Source: Tetracentron sinense
Lineage: Eukaryota; Streptophyta; Magnoliopsida; Trochodendrales; Trochodendraceae
Reading direction: 5' to 3'
DNA length: 64,000 nt
NCBI GenBank assembly: GCA_015143295.1
Contig: CM026551.1
Coordinates: 47,232,034 to 47,296,033 of the forward strand
The notes under the pieces are model-generated. The model ran no database searches. It saw only the letters and a program-made list of their open reading frames with translations, and was not told the origin of the DNA. Within the stretch, counting starts at the first letter, position 1. Every line of letters begins with the position of its first letter. The translations under genes and the position numbers were made by a program. Below are positions 45,839 through 58,147 of the stretch, piece after piece.

Positions 45839-48753
45839 CTATGCCTTTGCTTTTCCAGCCTGAAGCGCTTGAATCTTTTGCTGTAACTTTAATATCTGCA
45901 AAATAACAAAATTGGACACGAGCTATAAATGGTCTAATTAAAATTAAATGACAGAAATTATCATCAACAGTGCAGAAACTCAAAAGAAAAAAAATTAGGA
46001 ACCAAAATGTTTTCTTCCAGTTTGACCTTTGTGTCATGTATAAGTATACCAAACTAACCAAAGTTCTATATTAAGAACAAGGTAAAGTAATTAGCTAACG
46101 TGAATGAAGAATTTATGGCAACCACAATGAGAAGTGACAACTTCATAAATGGGGATCAAATTTGCATATATTTTTTTATCATGGCCTTAATCTTTGCCCC
46201 GAATGTATCTGAGCCTAAGGGTTTTACTTTTAAGGAATACTTCTCAACAGAGTTAACACATAAGATTTTACATTTCAACTTGGCGCTAGTTAATGCACCT
46301 TGTTGTGCAATTTTCAACTCACCGCTCAACCCACCCACCCCCAGGCAAGAGAGAGAAAAAGGGCGGGATGGAAGGAGTAGGGCTGTAAATAGATCAGATC
46401 TGATCCCATTAAGGAAGATCTGGGAAATGATATAGGTCCTACTGATCGAACATGATTAGTACATTTAGATTCAATTCTAATCAGATTGAGTTGGTCCACA
46501 CCGATCTGATCTGATATTTATTGTTAGATATTAGGCTCTAATTTCTAATGAGGGTCTATCATTTTTCTTTCGAAATAAAATTTCATCTTTTGTTTCTCTT
46601 ACCTTCTGAAAGAGATAGTTGTGGCAGCCTGAAGAGAGCCAAGTGATGTATTTCATGTTTCTGAAACAGGATGAAGAGACTCCCTAATATATAATAACGG
46701 TGTATCAATTTCTTTCCAATTAAAATTTCATCTTTTTTTCTCTTACCTTCTGAAGGAGAGAGTTGTGGCAGCACTAACAGATCCAAGTGATGTATTTATG
46801 TTTCCGAAACAGGACAAACAGTGTTCACAAATGTAGCGGTCTCCTTCTACGCTGTGATCTATCCAAAAAAGTTGTTTATTTGACTTCTACTATCTTTTTT
46901 TTTCTCTTTTTCTTTTTCTTTTTTTTTGGCTGAAGTTGCAGAGATGAGCTCTCAAGCGCTTTGTCACTATAAAGCAGAACCAGAGTCGAGCAACTCAAGC
47001 CCATGAAGATATTTGACCCTATGATTTAGCTCATCTACTGTCACCATCCCGGCTCACTCGTAGGCAAGCTCATTGATAGTCTTCTCTGTTCCCACTCCTC
47101 GTCTCTCAGAGCCTCGGCAAGCTCATCAAAATAGAGGGCGATTATGCTGCTCATAACTCTTGTTCTTCATTCAAACCCCAACCCTAAGCAGCATTAGTAG
47201 ATACATATATGAAGTCAAATTGGTTCGAATCTGGATCCTTGTTTAGTTTTCGGATCCAAACCTGATCCTGGATCTTCAGATCTGATGGATCCCCAATCAA
47301 AGCCTTATCTAGTGTTATATACAAAGTACTCAAACTCAGATTCACCACAAGGCAAAATGCTATTTAGGGATCAAGGTAGCACCAAGAACAAAGTGAAAAA
47401 TGCGATGAGTGTGGGCAGAAAGAGCCCAAATCTTTAGACCCATCCCCGCCAAACAGGCACTGTACTGGGTTAACCCCAAAAGAGTTTCATTTACACCAGT
47501 TTCTAAGGAATGGGCTATATCATTTGCATCTCTAAAGTATGTACAAGCACCCCATTTTCTCACACCCCTGTAAGGTCAACTGGACCTCCTATGACCTACA
47601 AGAGATTTTTCCAAAAATGACCTTGAAACTTGTCAACATGACTATACTACCCCCCCCCCCCCCCAAGATGACAAATTACCAATATACCCTTATCATATTT
47701 CAAAAGGAAAGTAATAGTGTTTAATTTGATAGAATTATATGCATTTCCAATCTCTCAACAGTCTTAAATAAGGAAAATTAAGATGGACCAACAGTAGAAT
47801 AACATGTGTCCCTTAGAAGAGTTTGGATAAACTTTGATGCATATGCCGGATACCTTCCATTATGCAGGCCACCAACAAGAAATAGTAAACACTCTTATAT
47901 ATTGCACCGATATATCATTGCAGGTCAATAGGCTACTGACATATCAATATCTTGTAGTTTAATTCTTACACCATTTCGATGATATGTCGTCGATATCGCA
48001 CGATATTATTGCATATATCGTGCGATATTAACAATACATAGGGGAAACGGTAATTTTAAAAAAAGAATTGTTATAAAAGGGGTTGTGGGGGCTTGGGAAT
48101 GAGACATGAAGGCTCATTGCCTCATTTTATTTTCGTTGGAACTAGGAAAGGAGAGGGATTTGGAGTCCAGAAGAGGGATTTAAAGGATCTTCTAAGATTT
48201 GGGAGATATATCTATCATTTGGAGTGAAATTACCCCACATTTGGCAAAATTATCATAAAAATGTAAGAAAGCTCTTCAAATTAGTATGGGTTTTGGCTAA
48301 TTAATATGTTATTAGTCTTAAGTTAGTGCAAATGCATCAATTTGATGCATTTACACTAGATTTTTAAATGAAATTTTCAAATCTCTCACTTTAAGGAGGA
48401 GAAATTGGGGAAAACTTAATTTTTCAAAATTCTTAATACTAGTTCAATTGAAGTAAAATTTTATATGTCAAGTGTTTTTGCCTGATTTATAAATTGAAAG
48501 GGGGTTTTTTTTACAGACGATAAAATATTTTTTAATTTTTTTTTTTTTATAGAAAAGTGATGACAAATCAAATTTTGAATAAAAAATTATTTATTTTTAA
48601 ATCTTAATACTTAGATTAATTATATGATATATATCAAACGCCAATTTATATAGATTGGCCATTTGTTTTGGACCTAAGTAACCAAAGCAGAAGCGAGAAC
48701 ATGAGAGCGCCAAATTTTAATTCAAGATAGGGTCGAGAGTGCCTCCGGAGCAC

Positions 48754-48788
<35 letters not shown>

Positions 48789-51700
48789 CTTGAAAATTAC
48801 TTATGGACATAGTCACAAAAAACTGCGTTTTAAAAAAAAAAACCCCGTTTAAAACGCGCATTAATACCCTGCCGTAGAAAATGACGTTTAAAACCCTTTT
48901 TTTGAATAAAACACGTATTATAGTTTTAAACCCGTTTAAAACGAATAATACGAAAAAAAAAAAAAAAAAAAACACGTTTAAAACAAATAATACGAAAAAA
49001 AGGAATAATCTAGAATTTTTTTGGGAATGAAGATTATGTAGATATTGATGACTTTGATGCGCTTTTGAGCGATTGATGAATATAAATGAGTGGTTTTATT
49101 AATATTCATATTTTAGTCTTGTTTTTAATCTTGATAATTGATGTTTTAATGAAATTTAATACCTTGATGGAATGAATTTGATGTTAAAATAATGTTATGA
49201 ATTTATTATTGTTGCTTATAGTTACTCTTTTTGTATATTATCTCACCAAATTGTTAGATATATTAATTTGCATCGTTTATAATTTTTTTAATTATAAATT
49301 TTGTCTCCGTTTTTTTCCCGAAGTTTTCCCGAATTTTCCCGAATTTTTCAAATTTTTCCTTACTTGACCTTTGCCGAATTATTTCCGAACCCCGACTTTG
49401 TGACACTATGCTTATGGATGCAAATATATCTTTTATACTATCTAAACTATAAAAAAAGAATTGATAAAATCATTCATCATTCAAATTTGTAGTCAAAATA
49501 AATAAGATGACTATTGATATATTAAATGTATCATTCTAAATTCAATTATAAGATCACCAATAATTAACAAATCTTGTAGTCAAAATAAATAAGATGACTA
49601 TTGATATATTAAATGTATCATTCTAAATTAAATTACAAGATCACCAATAATTAACAAATCTTACATGAATCTTTTTTTTTTTTGATCAGTAAAGGCTAAA
49701 TATATTCAACAACGAAAAAGACATACAAGCAAGGAAATAAAGGCGAGGCTCTGAGTTTACAAGCTAATAAACTCACAGCACCTAGATAGCCACTCCTAAT
49801 AGGGCCCTCACCTAACCCCCTAGACAAAAAATCACCCCAGCATAGCACTAATATCCTCCCTATCTGACTGAATACCCGCCCATTCCAACACGACCATCCT
49901 AGTCCGAGCGCATAATCGGGGTTGAGAGAGAGAGGAGTCTTCAAAGACTCTACGAATCTTACATGAATCTTCTACCTTACAAAGAAAAATGATATGATAT
50001 ACCCCACTTAACATAAAAAGTTGGGACAAAAATGAAACTTTACACAAAAAATCACTCTCTAGGTGAGAGCGAGGTTTACAAAAGTTGAAATCGAGCTCTC
50101 GAGGTGAGAGCAAGGTTTGAGAGCGGGAGCGAGTAGCAGGTTAGGAGGTTTGGGTTACTAGGTTTTGGACGATAAAATATATATATATTCATTTTTTTTG
50201 TATAGAAAATAGATAAATTTCAAATTTTGAAATTATTTTTCAACTTTTAAAAAAAAAATTAAAAATAGAGATATGTTTCTAGGTATGAGCCAAATGGATA
50301 TGAGTATGGAGGTTCAAAGCCTTATGTGTCAGTGTCGGTGACAGTTGTGCCTCAGTATCACAATATCCACCGATGGAAGTGCTACTAAATATTAGACCAG
50401 ATGACTACCAACGCTATATACGTGAGTATACATCATTGTACCATAATATAATGAGTTGGACACAATATTGCACTTATGTGGAGAATGAGTACTATCGTCA
50501 GCCTAGTTGGAACAGAGATGACTTTGAGCCTCCACGTAACTCTGATTTTAAATTGTTCTGAACCTTATGAATTATTAATTTACGATTGATTGAGGAATGA
50601 ATGATACATTTTACGTACGTTATAAATATTAATCAATCATACATTGTCATCAGCGCACATCTTTGCCTCATTGTCATTGCAATCTCTTATATATACATTG
50701 TTGTTTTAAATTTTTTATCTCAAATATGTATTATCTTTTTTAACATTTCATTAAGTTTCGCTACTAAATTCCATGTTTTTTTCCCTCAGCGTGTGATAGA
50801 ATTCCTACGAAACGATATATCCCTAATATATCTTTATCTCATCAGTGCAACATGTCGTGTGATATCAACATTTAGGACCTAGCAAACTGTAAAGTCGCTC
50901 TTCCAAATGATAGTTAAAATTCCAAAATTTTGGATCTAGACCCTGCCTTGACCTTGCATGATGGTTTTAGTATTTTGCTAGACCTTGTAATTAGTTTTTT
51001 GTTCAATTACGAATGATTTTGCCTCACTATGCTCTATCCCTACATGAGTTTAAATTGTTAATGTCATTTAAAATACAAAAATTTTAGAAAATCAAGAATA
51101 TAAAAAAGAAATCAATTAGCATGCTTTGGAACTACGTGTAGTTTGATCCCATGTACATGGATTCGTAGGCAACCTGATCGGGTCCAGCTACCTTAGGTAG
51201 AAACCTTAGGTCAATCTCTTTATTTCATTATTTACAATTTTATGTTAGTTACTTTAACCCAATGTTATAAATCTCGTTCTCGGGTTTTTACAGGCTGAAG
51301 TTTTTCTCAGGAGATTTTCAAATATGAAATTTGTTTTTAGTATTTCTCACCTAAATTTCAACAATGATTAAAATAATAATTAAAATTATAGAAAATAGTA
51401 ATAAATATCAACAATTTATAAATTTATCAAACTAGTAATATTGGATTGTTTTGCAATGTTTTTAAAATATCGACTAAATCTCAGAATATTTGCGTGATAA
51501 AAAGAAAAAATTGTATTTTAATAGAAACTTTTAAAATACCGCGATAAAAAACGAAGTTTTAAACTTTACATGTTTTTTCTCGATATTTCTCGCAAGAAAT
51601 TAGGTATTTCTCAGGAGATTTGTAAAAATGGTTTAGCATTATTTAATTCTGATTTAGCATGTTTCTCTTCAATTATTTTAAGCATGATTACCTATTTTAC

Positions 51701-54700
51701 ATTATTAGAGTAGCATGTGATATTAATTAGGAGTTATAATCAAGTTTTCATTATCTAATCGGATTTAAGGAGTAAGTTGTTGCTTTTGGCGGAAATCTAG
51801 AGTGCTTAACACCTTTCTTGGTTTAATCGAATCTCTTATCTAGAATTTCTTAATCATAAACCTCTTTTTATGCTTTATCCATTAATTTAAGATTCTTATT
51901 TTTCCTCCAAATTAGAATAGGTGATGACTTAAAATCCCATGGTCACAGTATAGGGGGAGAAAGAAAACTGAAAGACTAAGCTTACTTGAATGCCTGATGC
52001 ATACTATAAACTAGGGGTGTATCCGAACCGAGCTTGCTCGAAGTTCGGCTCAGCCTGATCAAGCCCGGCTTGAGCTCAAAAAATAGGCTTGATTAAGACG
52101 AGCTTTTTTTTTAGTTTGAAAATGTATTCAAGCCGAGCTCGAGCCAAGGCTTGTTTGATTCGCCTCGAGCTCGGCTCGGCTTGAATATTATATTTTTTAA
52201 AAAAAAATTATATATATCATTATTATATATAAAAATAATATAATTATTATATATTTTTATATATGTAATAAAAATAATATTATTTTTATTTTATACAAAA
52301 TTAGTAATTCAATCCGAGCTCAAGCCAAGTTGAGTCGAGCCTAACCGAGCAGATTTGAGCCGAGCTCGAGCATAGATGAAAAATTTTCAAACCGAGCCGA
52401 GCAAGGCCAAGCCCGCCTCAGCCCGACTCGAATACAAGCCTACTATAAACTACCCTCCATGGACCACCCTTGGATGCCCATTAAATAGCAATAATCAAAG
52501 TCATTCTACTACAAGACAACCTGAGAGATTCTCATTGAAGACTTTAAATCATGAAGAAGCACCACTTCATTTAAATTAGAAACATCAATTAGTGTATAAT
52601 CCATGTTCAATAAACCCCCATGATCTTTTCTTAATTGCACCCGTGCTTTTAGAATTATCTTGAACGCTTCCATCAAAGTTTGGTATCAACAACCACTCCC
52701 CAAATCCCTCCACCTAGGAGAGTTACCTACATTCATTTCTCCACAGAAAACATGGGATATATTTTTAGAGTTGTGATATAGAGGCCATGGTTTAAAATTC
52801 TGGTATGTATCGGCCGATACGTATCCTGTTTGGAGCTACCCAGTACATTCGTACGCTGGAAAAAAAAACTCCCTTGTATCAACTCCGTATCGGCCCGTAT
52901 CGCAGGTACGGACCCAATACGAGGGGTTTTTCAGTTAATTTTTTTCTCTTTTTCCATTTAACTAAAATCCACAGCATAAACCCGATACGCAAAATTTATT
53001 TACATAAAATATTATTGAAATAAATGATTTTAAATACATTTACTTAAGATATTTATATGTAAATAAGGTTATACACACATTTGAATTCAATAAAAATTAT
53101 CCTGGATCCAAATTCTAGAAGAATAAAATATCAACTTTCCAATTCAAGAACAAAATCCTATTTTTAGCACATTTTAGGGATTAAGTGTAAATTTCAACTT
53201 TTAAATGGTAAAGTATTTCTCAAATATAAAAATTTTATAAATTCTACTATATCAAAATATTACCAAAAGTCTGACATAAAAAGTCATATTTTAGCCTTCA
53301 AAAATATTTTCATCTATAGGGTCAAAAAGTTAACTACCAGTGTAACAGTTTAGCATAAAAAGACTCACTTAAGCTTATGATTTATGATTATAATTCAATA
53401 CATTCTTATTTAACTCATTGAATATAAGGTTTTAATATCTAGATTGCATTTCCCATACTTGGCAAAGTGACTATGGTTTGTATTTTCTTGTAGAACAACT
53501 GCGAGGAGAGGAAATATCACTTAGTGGCATGGAAGGAGGTTTGACATCCTATACGCGAGGGTGGCTTAGGCATTTGATCCCTACTAAGATGAATCAAGCG
53601 ATGCTTGGTAAATGGTTATAGCAGTTTGGGGAGAAATAGAGCTTTTGGAGAAAAGTGATTGTGACCAAATTTGGCAACGATACGGATTGGAAAGCAAATG
53701 CTGTTAGGACTTCTCATAGGGTGAGCCTATGAAAAGTCTTGTAAGTTGGGGAAGACTTTTACAAAAATGTGAGATTCGTGGGAGGATATTTGGTGTACAT
53801 ATAACCCTCTTTGGATCAATTTTAGAACCATTCATTCCTCTACTCGAGACAAATAATGTTTGGTTGATTCTTGTTATGATATTCATAGAGGCATTATTGT
53901 GTTGTGTGGGCGCTTAAGTTGAGAAGAGGCCAAAATGACTGGGAGTTGGATGGTTTTCTGAGATTAATGAGCCGTCTGGACTCTCTGGAACTTCTTTTTT
54001 TTTTTATCGGTAGACTCTCTGGAACTTGATCATACTGCGAGACTCTAGATTTGAGTAAAGATGACAAGGGTCATTTACTATGAGATCATTCAACTCGTCC
54101 ATGATCTATAGGCCTGAAGTCTCTTTCCCTTCCAGATTAGTGTGGAATTCAGATCTACACTCAAAAGTTGGTTTCTTCTTATGGATTGCTTGTTTGGACA
54201 AAATTCAACTATAGACCACCTTTAGAGTAGGAATTTGAGTCTAACCTATATATGTTTCTTCCGTATGGCAAAGGAGGAATTTGTAGATCATTGGTTTATG
54301 CATTTCCCCCGGTTAGAAAGATCTAGGTTCACTTTCTATCTCGCTAGGGGTAACGTAGGTTTTCCCCCATAGCCTAAAGGACCTAATCTCTAGTTGGCTT
54401 GTGAGGGGTGTGGACGATGCCAAAAGAGTGATTTGGAGGCTTCCCCAGAGTGCTATTTGGTGAAAAATCTGGGACGAAAGAAACAACCAGGCGTTTGATA
54501 ACTCCTCTTCCCCTAATGACAATATAATCCTGGGGATTTCACACACATTGTTTCCCGGTGTTCGATCCAGAAAGACCATGACATGGTCGGGTTGTCTTCC
54601 TTTTTTTTACTATGGCTAGTGCCTCCATCTCTTTTTCATTATATTATCCTCGCTCTGCTTTGCCAAAAAAAATACTTGGAAAGGAAGGAATCTTTCTCTT

Positions 54701-55561
54701 CCAAAGAGGATTACTTTGGCCGATCAACACTATCTAATCTCTCAGTAATATTTATTTATGTACAAAAGTTCCGAAGAGATTTCTCCCAAGGTGAAATTTT
54801 GAAGGCAGATTAGAAATTCGTTTGTTCTCCCACATCCTCAAGTGTCTGCAAATTCAAGATTTGACACTTTTAAGTTTTAACAAGCCCTTACTAATAAATA
54901 AAAAGCACCCCCACGTGCACGCATAATAACAGTCGAGAAAGTAACAAACCAAAAGAATGAACTTATTTGTCTACTTTTTCATAGATAACAGAACGAACCA
55001 AAAGAAAGATTGGGTTCGTTAAGAGTATATAATGTCACCTAAGTTTGAAATTCTAATAACCCAATTTTGGTTTAATAGTACATCCCAATAGGGGACGACC
55101 ATACTTGTTCAATTTAGGCCAACTTCCTTGCTCGACATGTGGGTCTTGCAGTCAAGCTTCCTTCTGCCTTTGCACCAGAGGGCTAAAAAGAAAAGAGGTC
55201 ACCATATTCAAACGGAAAGTTGGAGTTCACATGGGTCCACCTTATGAAACAATTACAAGTGTCTTTATGGACTCTTACGCTCATTTGGCATCAAAGCTAG
55301 TGAGACTCTATTCTTGAAAATGAATCAATTCCCAAATTTCTAGATTCTCATAAACGATTCAATGCAGATAACCCGTTCGAAAATAAATCATAATCCATTC
55401 TGAAGAACATAATCACAATTTATGGTGATGGTGAGGGAGGGAGGTGGCGGTGGTCACGATCAGGAGGTGGTAGGATTGGTGGAGGTGGTGGAAGTGGTGG
55501 TGGGAAGGTAGGAGTGGTGGGCGTGAGGTGGCGGCAAAGGGTGAGGGTAACGGTGGCGGTG

Positions 55562-55600
<39 letters not shown>

Positions 55601-57359
55601 GGGGTGGGGGTTACAGAAATAGCGTAGAGACCCACAAAAAAAATTTGTTTCTAAGAATTGATTCTCACAGCTCTTTTTCTAAAAATCTGTGAAAATCATG
55701 ATTCTTAAAATCATTTTAGCCCAAAGTCCTGTCAAACACGTATGTCAATCCAAATTATGCTAATTGCTAGATAGGTAGGGTTGCATTGAAACCAAATTAG
55801 CTCGCTCGAGCCAAGCTCAAGCTGGCATTCCAGGCTCGAACAACCAAGCCAAACTTTTATTTGAGCTTGAATGTTTCAACTTTAAACAAGCCAAGCTTGA
55901 GCCTGATCTTGTTTGTTTCGGCTCGGCTTGAAGCTTGACTCGATTAGTGTTTGGTTCAGCTTGAGCTGAGCTCAAGTCGAAAATTATATATATATATATA
56001 TATTGTTAATGTTGTTTACATAATATTTTTTAACTTATAGTAAATAGGTTAAGGAGATAATAATAACAAAAGAAAGTTGAAAAGTTAAAAGCAAAAAACC
56101 TAACTCTCTACTTCTAAAATGAGGACTATCCTCACATGTGATTTTTGTGTATGAATTGTATTGTAATTTAATAATAAATTATTTTATTAAAATCATGTAA
56201 AATCGATCAAAATAACCCTGAAATTTGAATCAAGCTTGAACCTACCCCAGTTCGGCTCAGCTTGATTCAAGTTCGAGCTCGATCAAGCTTGTTCAAGCCA
56301 AGCTCAAGCCTAAATATTTGGGCTTGAATCAAGCTCAAGCCGAGCTCGAGCATGTTCAAACCAAGCTTAGCTCAATTACAGGTCTATACATATGATGAAC
56401 TGAAACATCACAATAACCATGAAACCGCAAGGATGAATTGAACTCATTTTACAACATCAATCAATTTTAATTTGATATAGGTGACATGGGTAAGATGGTC
56501 TTGAAAGATACACAGATCGCTAGACTATGTTCAAAATATAGCTTCCTAGTAGCTTTATCTAATTGTTTGAAAAAAGAGAACATGGAAGTATTATCTATAT
56601 CACTGTTCAAAGTCAAAAATCAAAATAAATGATAAAATCAGTATTAGCATGTAAAAAATAAGGGTACCGAGAAGAACAAACCGTGTCTTTCTTGCTATTT
56701 TGTTTCTCTTCCAAATCTTGAAGAGTTCCATCAAGACGCTTCCTATCAGAATTCATAGGCAAAAATTTAGCTAATAAGTATTAGTAAAAAAAAATGCACC
56801 TTTCAATCATCCATGGTGAACTTGTTATGAATCGAGCATAATAAGAAACATACAATTCAGCAGAAATGTATTCGATTCTCTTGCGCACGTTAGCATTCGC
56901 CTCTGCCAAATCCTGCTTCACGAGGACTGGACCGATCAATTTGAAGACATTGGCGTCATCATTCAACAGATCCAACTCCTACAAACACAAATACTCAAAT
57001 TAATCACGAATAATATAATCAAACTCCTCTGATCTTCCCGTTTTGTCCGATCGATGAACTAGAAAATTAGGGAAATGAAAATAAAAAAATTATTACCTTG
57101 AGGACCAGCTCGTTTTCACCAAGTTGGATAGTGTACTTCTTTCTCACTTGATGATTCTTCGCAATGTCTGGAACAGTTGACAATATTAGGGTTTATAATC
57201 AAAAGTAAGAAGAAGAATGAGAAGAAGTAAATGCTAGGGTTAGGGTTCTTGGAGGAAGAGGGAGAGCTGAAGAAAGACACCTTTTTGGAGTTTGCTGAGA
57301 TCGTTGGCTTTCGCCTCCAGTTCGTGCTGTAGTTCTCGAAGGGCAGAAGAGGAACCCAT
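45839..57359 (-). CDS. PFD6: Prefoldin subunit 6
   Basis: Beta-type subunit of the hexameric prefoldin chaperone, which hands nascent tubulin and actin to the CCT chaperonin in the cytosol; some subunits also act in the nucleus. Five exons (minus): 57359-57281, 57167-57097, 56978-56854, 56742-56682 and 45895-45839, total 131 codons with stop. All introns are GT-AG and phases agree. N-terminal coiled coil ([14 protein letters not shown]), strongly conserved beta-hairpin core ([40 protein letters not shown]), C-terminal coiled coil ending [10 protein letters not shown]. Length equals the usual 129-130 residues. The last 19 codons are separated by a 10,786-bp intron full of transposon remnants, so the gene is easily truncated by automatic prediction. 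The start is the first ATG before the conserved N-terminus. Confidence 0.92.
46377..47310. mobile_element. Possible hAT-like element with duplicated exon-like segment
   Basis: TAGGGCTGTAAATAGATCAGATC at the left resembles a hAT-type end; GATCCGGATCC/AGATCTGATGGATCC phrases lie at the right near 47220-47300. Inside, two copies of about 95 bp (46578-46676, 46726-46815), offset by about 147 bp, read on the minus strand as an open segment ([16 protein letters not shown]) ending at a good donor AG|GTAAGAG. Identity of the source gene unknown; ends uncertain. Confidence 0.35.
48740..48786. repeat. (TA)n microsatellite
   Basis: Pure TA dinucleotides from about 48758 to 48786, preceded by GGAGCACCCC. 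Followed at 48820-49000 by a cluster of GTTTAAAACG / CGTTTTAAAC repeats. Confidence 0.7.
48990..49410 (+). pseudogene. 3' end of a decayed hAT-like transposon
   Basis: An acidic C-terminal tail ([19 protein letters not shown] then stop, about 49019-49078) precedes a non-coding part and then CCCGAATTTTCCCGAATTTTTC and ACTTTGTGACACTATG (49318-49410). The last motifs match the inverted ends of the MITE in the potassium-channel intron. Suggests the tail end of a transposase gene and its TIR. No catalytic domain is visible. Confidence 0.4.
49488..49662. repeat. 87-bp tandem duplication
   Basis: Two neighbouring copies (starting near 49488 and 49576) share GTAGTCAAAATAAATAAGATG through ATCACCAATAATTAACAAAT with very few differences. 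Confidence 0.8.
49674..49954 (-). mobile_element. 5'-truncated LINE insertion with 17-bp duplication
   Basis: Flanked by AATCTTACATGAATCTT at 49657-49673 and 49955-49971. On the minus strand it ends ...ATATTTAGCCTTTACTGATC followed by a poly(A) run, a common L1-type 3' end in plants. Only about 280 bp of 3' sequence is present, as usual for a truncated target-primed insertion. Confidence 0.85.
50283..50561 (+). pseudogene. Transposase-like C-terminal remnant (hAT style), uncertain
   Basis: An Asn/Tyr/Pro-rich open segment ([22 protein letters not shown], then in another frame [12 protein letters not shown]... [15 protein letters not shown] and stop at 50559-50561). Its style recalls the low-complexity ends of plant hAT-related proteins; no catalytic motif. 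Could also be an unknown gene scrap. Confidence 0.25.
52012..52442. mobile_element. GAGCTC-rich hAT element with perfect 8-bp duplication
   Basis: CTATAAAC at 52004-52011 and 52443-52450 bracket a 431-bp unit that starts TAGGGGTGTATCCGAACCGA and ends with the inverse of TAGGCTTGTATTCGAGTCGG. Subterminal GAGCTCGAGCC modules surround an AT-rich core. An 8-bp duplication with TAGGG-type ends indicates the hAT superfamily. Confidence 0.85.
53490..54830 (+). pseudogene. L1-type LINE ORF2 remnant, segments out of order
   Basis: Plus strand, several frames: 53495-53600 reads [14 protein letters not shown] and REGGLGI, 53600-53790 reads GEK and WEDIW, the segment that follows the RT domain in plant L1 ORF2; 54135-54420 reads [14 protein letters not shown], like the C-terminal zinc-binding (zf-RVT) region. 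54690-54800 ([16 protein letters not shown]) instead resembles the stretch that normally lies just before 53495, so the pieces are rearranged or belong to two insertions. Many stops. Confidence 0.55.
55430..55616. repeat. GGTGGC / GGGTGA G-rich simple repeat
   Basis: An interrupted GGTGGN region passes into about eight GGGTGA hexamers and two GGGGGT units (about 55558-55611). Four or more runs of three or more G within 30 bases could form a G-quadruplex on the plus strand, the template strand of PFD6. Confidence 0.8.
55776..56386. mobile_element. GAGCTC-rich hAT-like element
   Basis: Starts TAGGGTTGCATTGAAACC, ends with ATTACAGGTCTA, with long arms of GAGCTCAAGC/GCTTGAGCTC modules. Flanks TAGATAGG (55768-55775) and TACATATG (56387-56394) agree at 6 of 8 positions. 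Contains (TA)n at about 55985-56002. Confidence 0.65.
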
Positions 57360-57520
57360 TCTCCTTTCCTTCCTTCTGCCTTGTTGTTCAGTCTCCGGTC
57401 GGTTTTCGAGCGCTGCTGGATTTTAATCTGGCCTCTAGAGCGTTAATCCGCTCCGTCCGGGTTTTTAATCTAGACCGTTAATCCGCTCCTCGCTCCAGTG
57501 GCGACCCTTTTAATTCTACT
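57360..57520 (-). promoter_or_regulatory. Upstream region of PFD6
   Basis: Moderately GC-rich stretch directly before the PFD6 ATG; no clear TATA box. A duplicated GTTAATCCGCTCC phrase occurs near 57441 and 57479. Confidence 0.35.
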
Positions 57521-57556
57521 TAACTTTTTTCTTTTTTAGTAGCCAAAAAATAAAAA

Positions 57557-58147
57557 ACTTTTTTCTTTTTTTTTCTCGGGTTCAAAAGTACTTTACTTCC
57601 TTTAATTGTAATTAATATTTTTTACTATAATTTTTCTTAAAAAGGATCATATTAGTTTGGTGAATCAAGAGCCGGTGCTCTTCGCAACAACCATCCCTAA
57701 GAAAATACTCTACGAAAAGCTTGAAACGACCATTACTAAAGTAGAAACTGCTCCTGCAAATGCACATTGCTTCCCAATGTATATAATATGCAAGTATGTA
57801 TCATCTTAATAAGTTCATGTATAATACACACTGCATATATCTTCATTCTCATAGGTGTGTTTGTATCTTATTTTCCTGTTTTGAAGGGCTATGTGGGGTT
57901 CACGTTCAAAGGTTTCACTCTTTCTCTCATTCTCTCAAAATTACAGAGTTTGATTTCGTTATGGATCAACATATAGATCTTATCTCTATTTATTGTCATC
58001 TTTATTTTAATTCTTTCAGTAGACAACCTGATTCTTAAAAATTATTAGGCGGCTGGTTTCAGCTAATAATCATTAAACACTTATATTTATCTTTTCTTCA
58101 TTTCTTTTTATTCTTACCTCCCGTGCATCGCACGGGGTTTTCGCTAG
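57557..58147 (+). mobile_element. Non-autonomous Helitron, 3' end clear
   Basis: CCCGTGCATCGCACGGG (58120-58136) forms a perfect 7-bp-stem hairpin, followed 7 bases later by CTAG (58144-58147) and T: the canonical Helitron 3' terminus. The 5' TC end could not be placed. A block of about 85 bp (CTCGGGTTCAAAAGTACTTT...) occurs just inside at 57567-57645 and again immediately after the element at about 58174-58245. Confidence 0.7.

Larger units (their letters stand above)
45896..56681 (-). other. Giant fourth intron of PFD6
   Basis: 10,786 bp between donor ACG|GTTTGT (56682/56681) and acceptor TTTGCAG|ATA. It contains the units listed separately below (hAT-like elements, LINE pieces, tandem repeats, G-rich repeat, (TA)n at 48758-48786). 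No independent host gene was recognised inside. Stretches 47311-48740, 50562-52003, 52451-53489 and 54831-55430 are AT-rich with no supported feature beyond scattered palindromic ATATCG / GTATCGGCC repeat scraps near 47930-48040 and 52803-52990. Confidence 0.85.

Noticed and set aside
55420..55635. [12 protein letters not shown]-rich minus ORF
   Set aside because: Translation of the GGGTGA and GGTGGC repeats.
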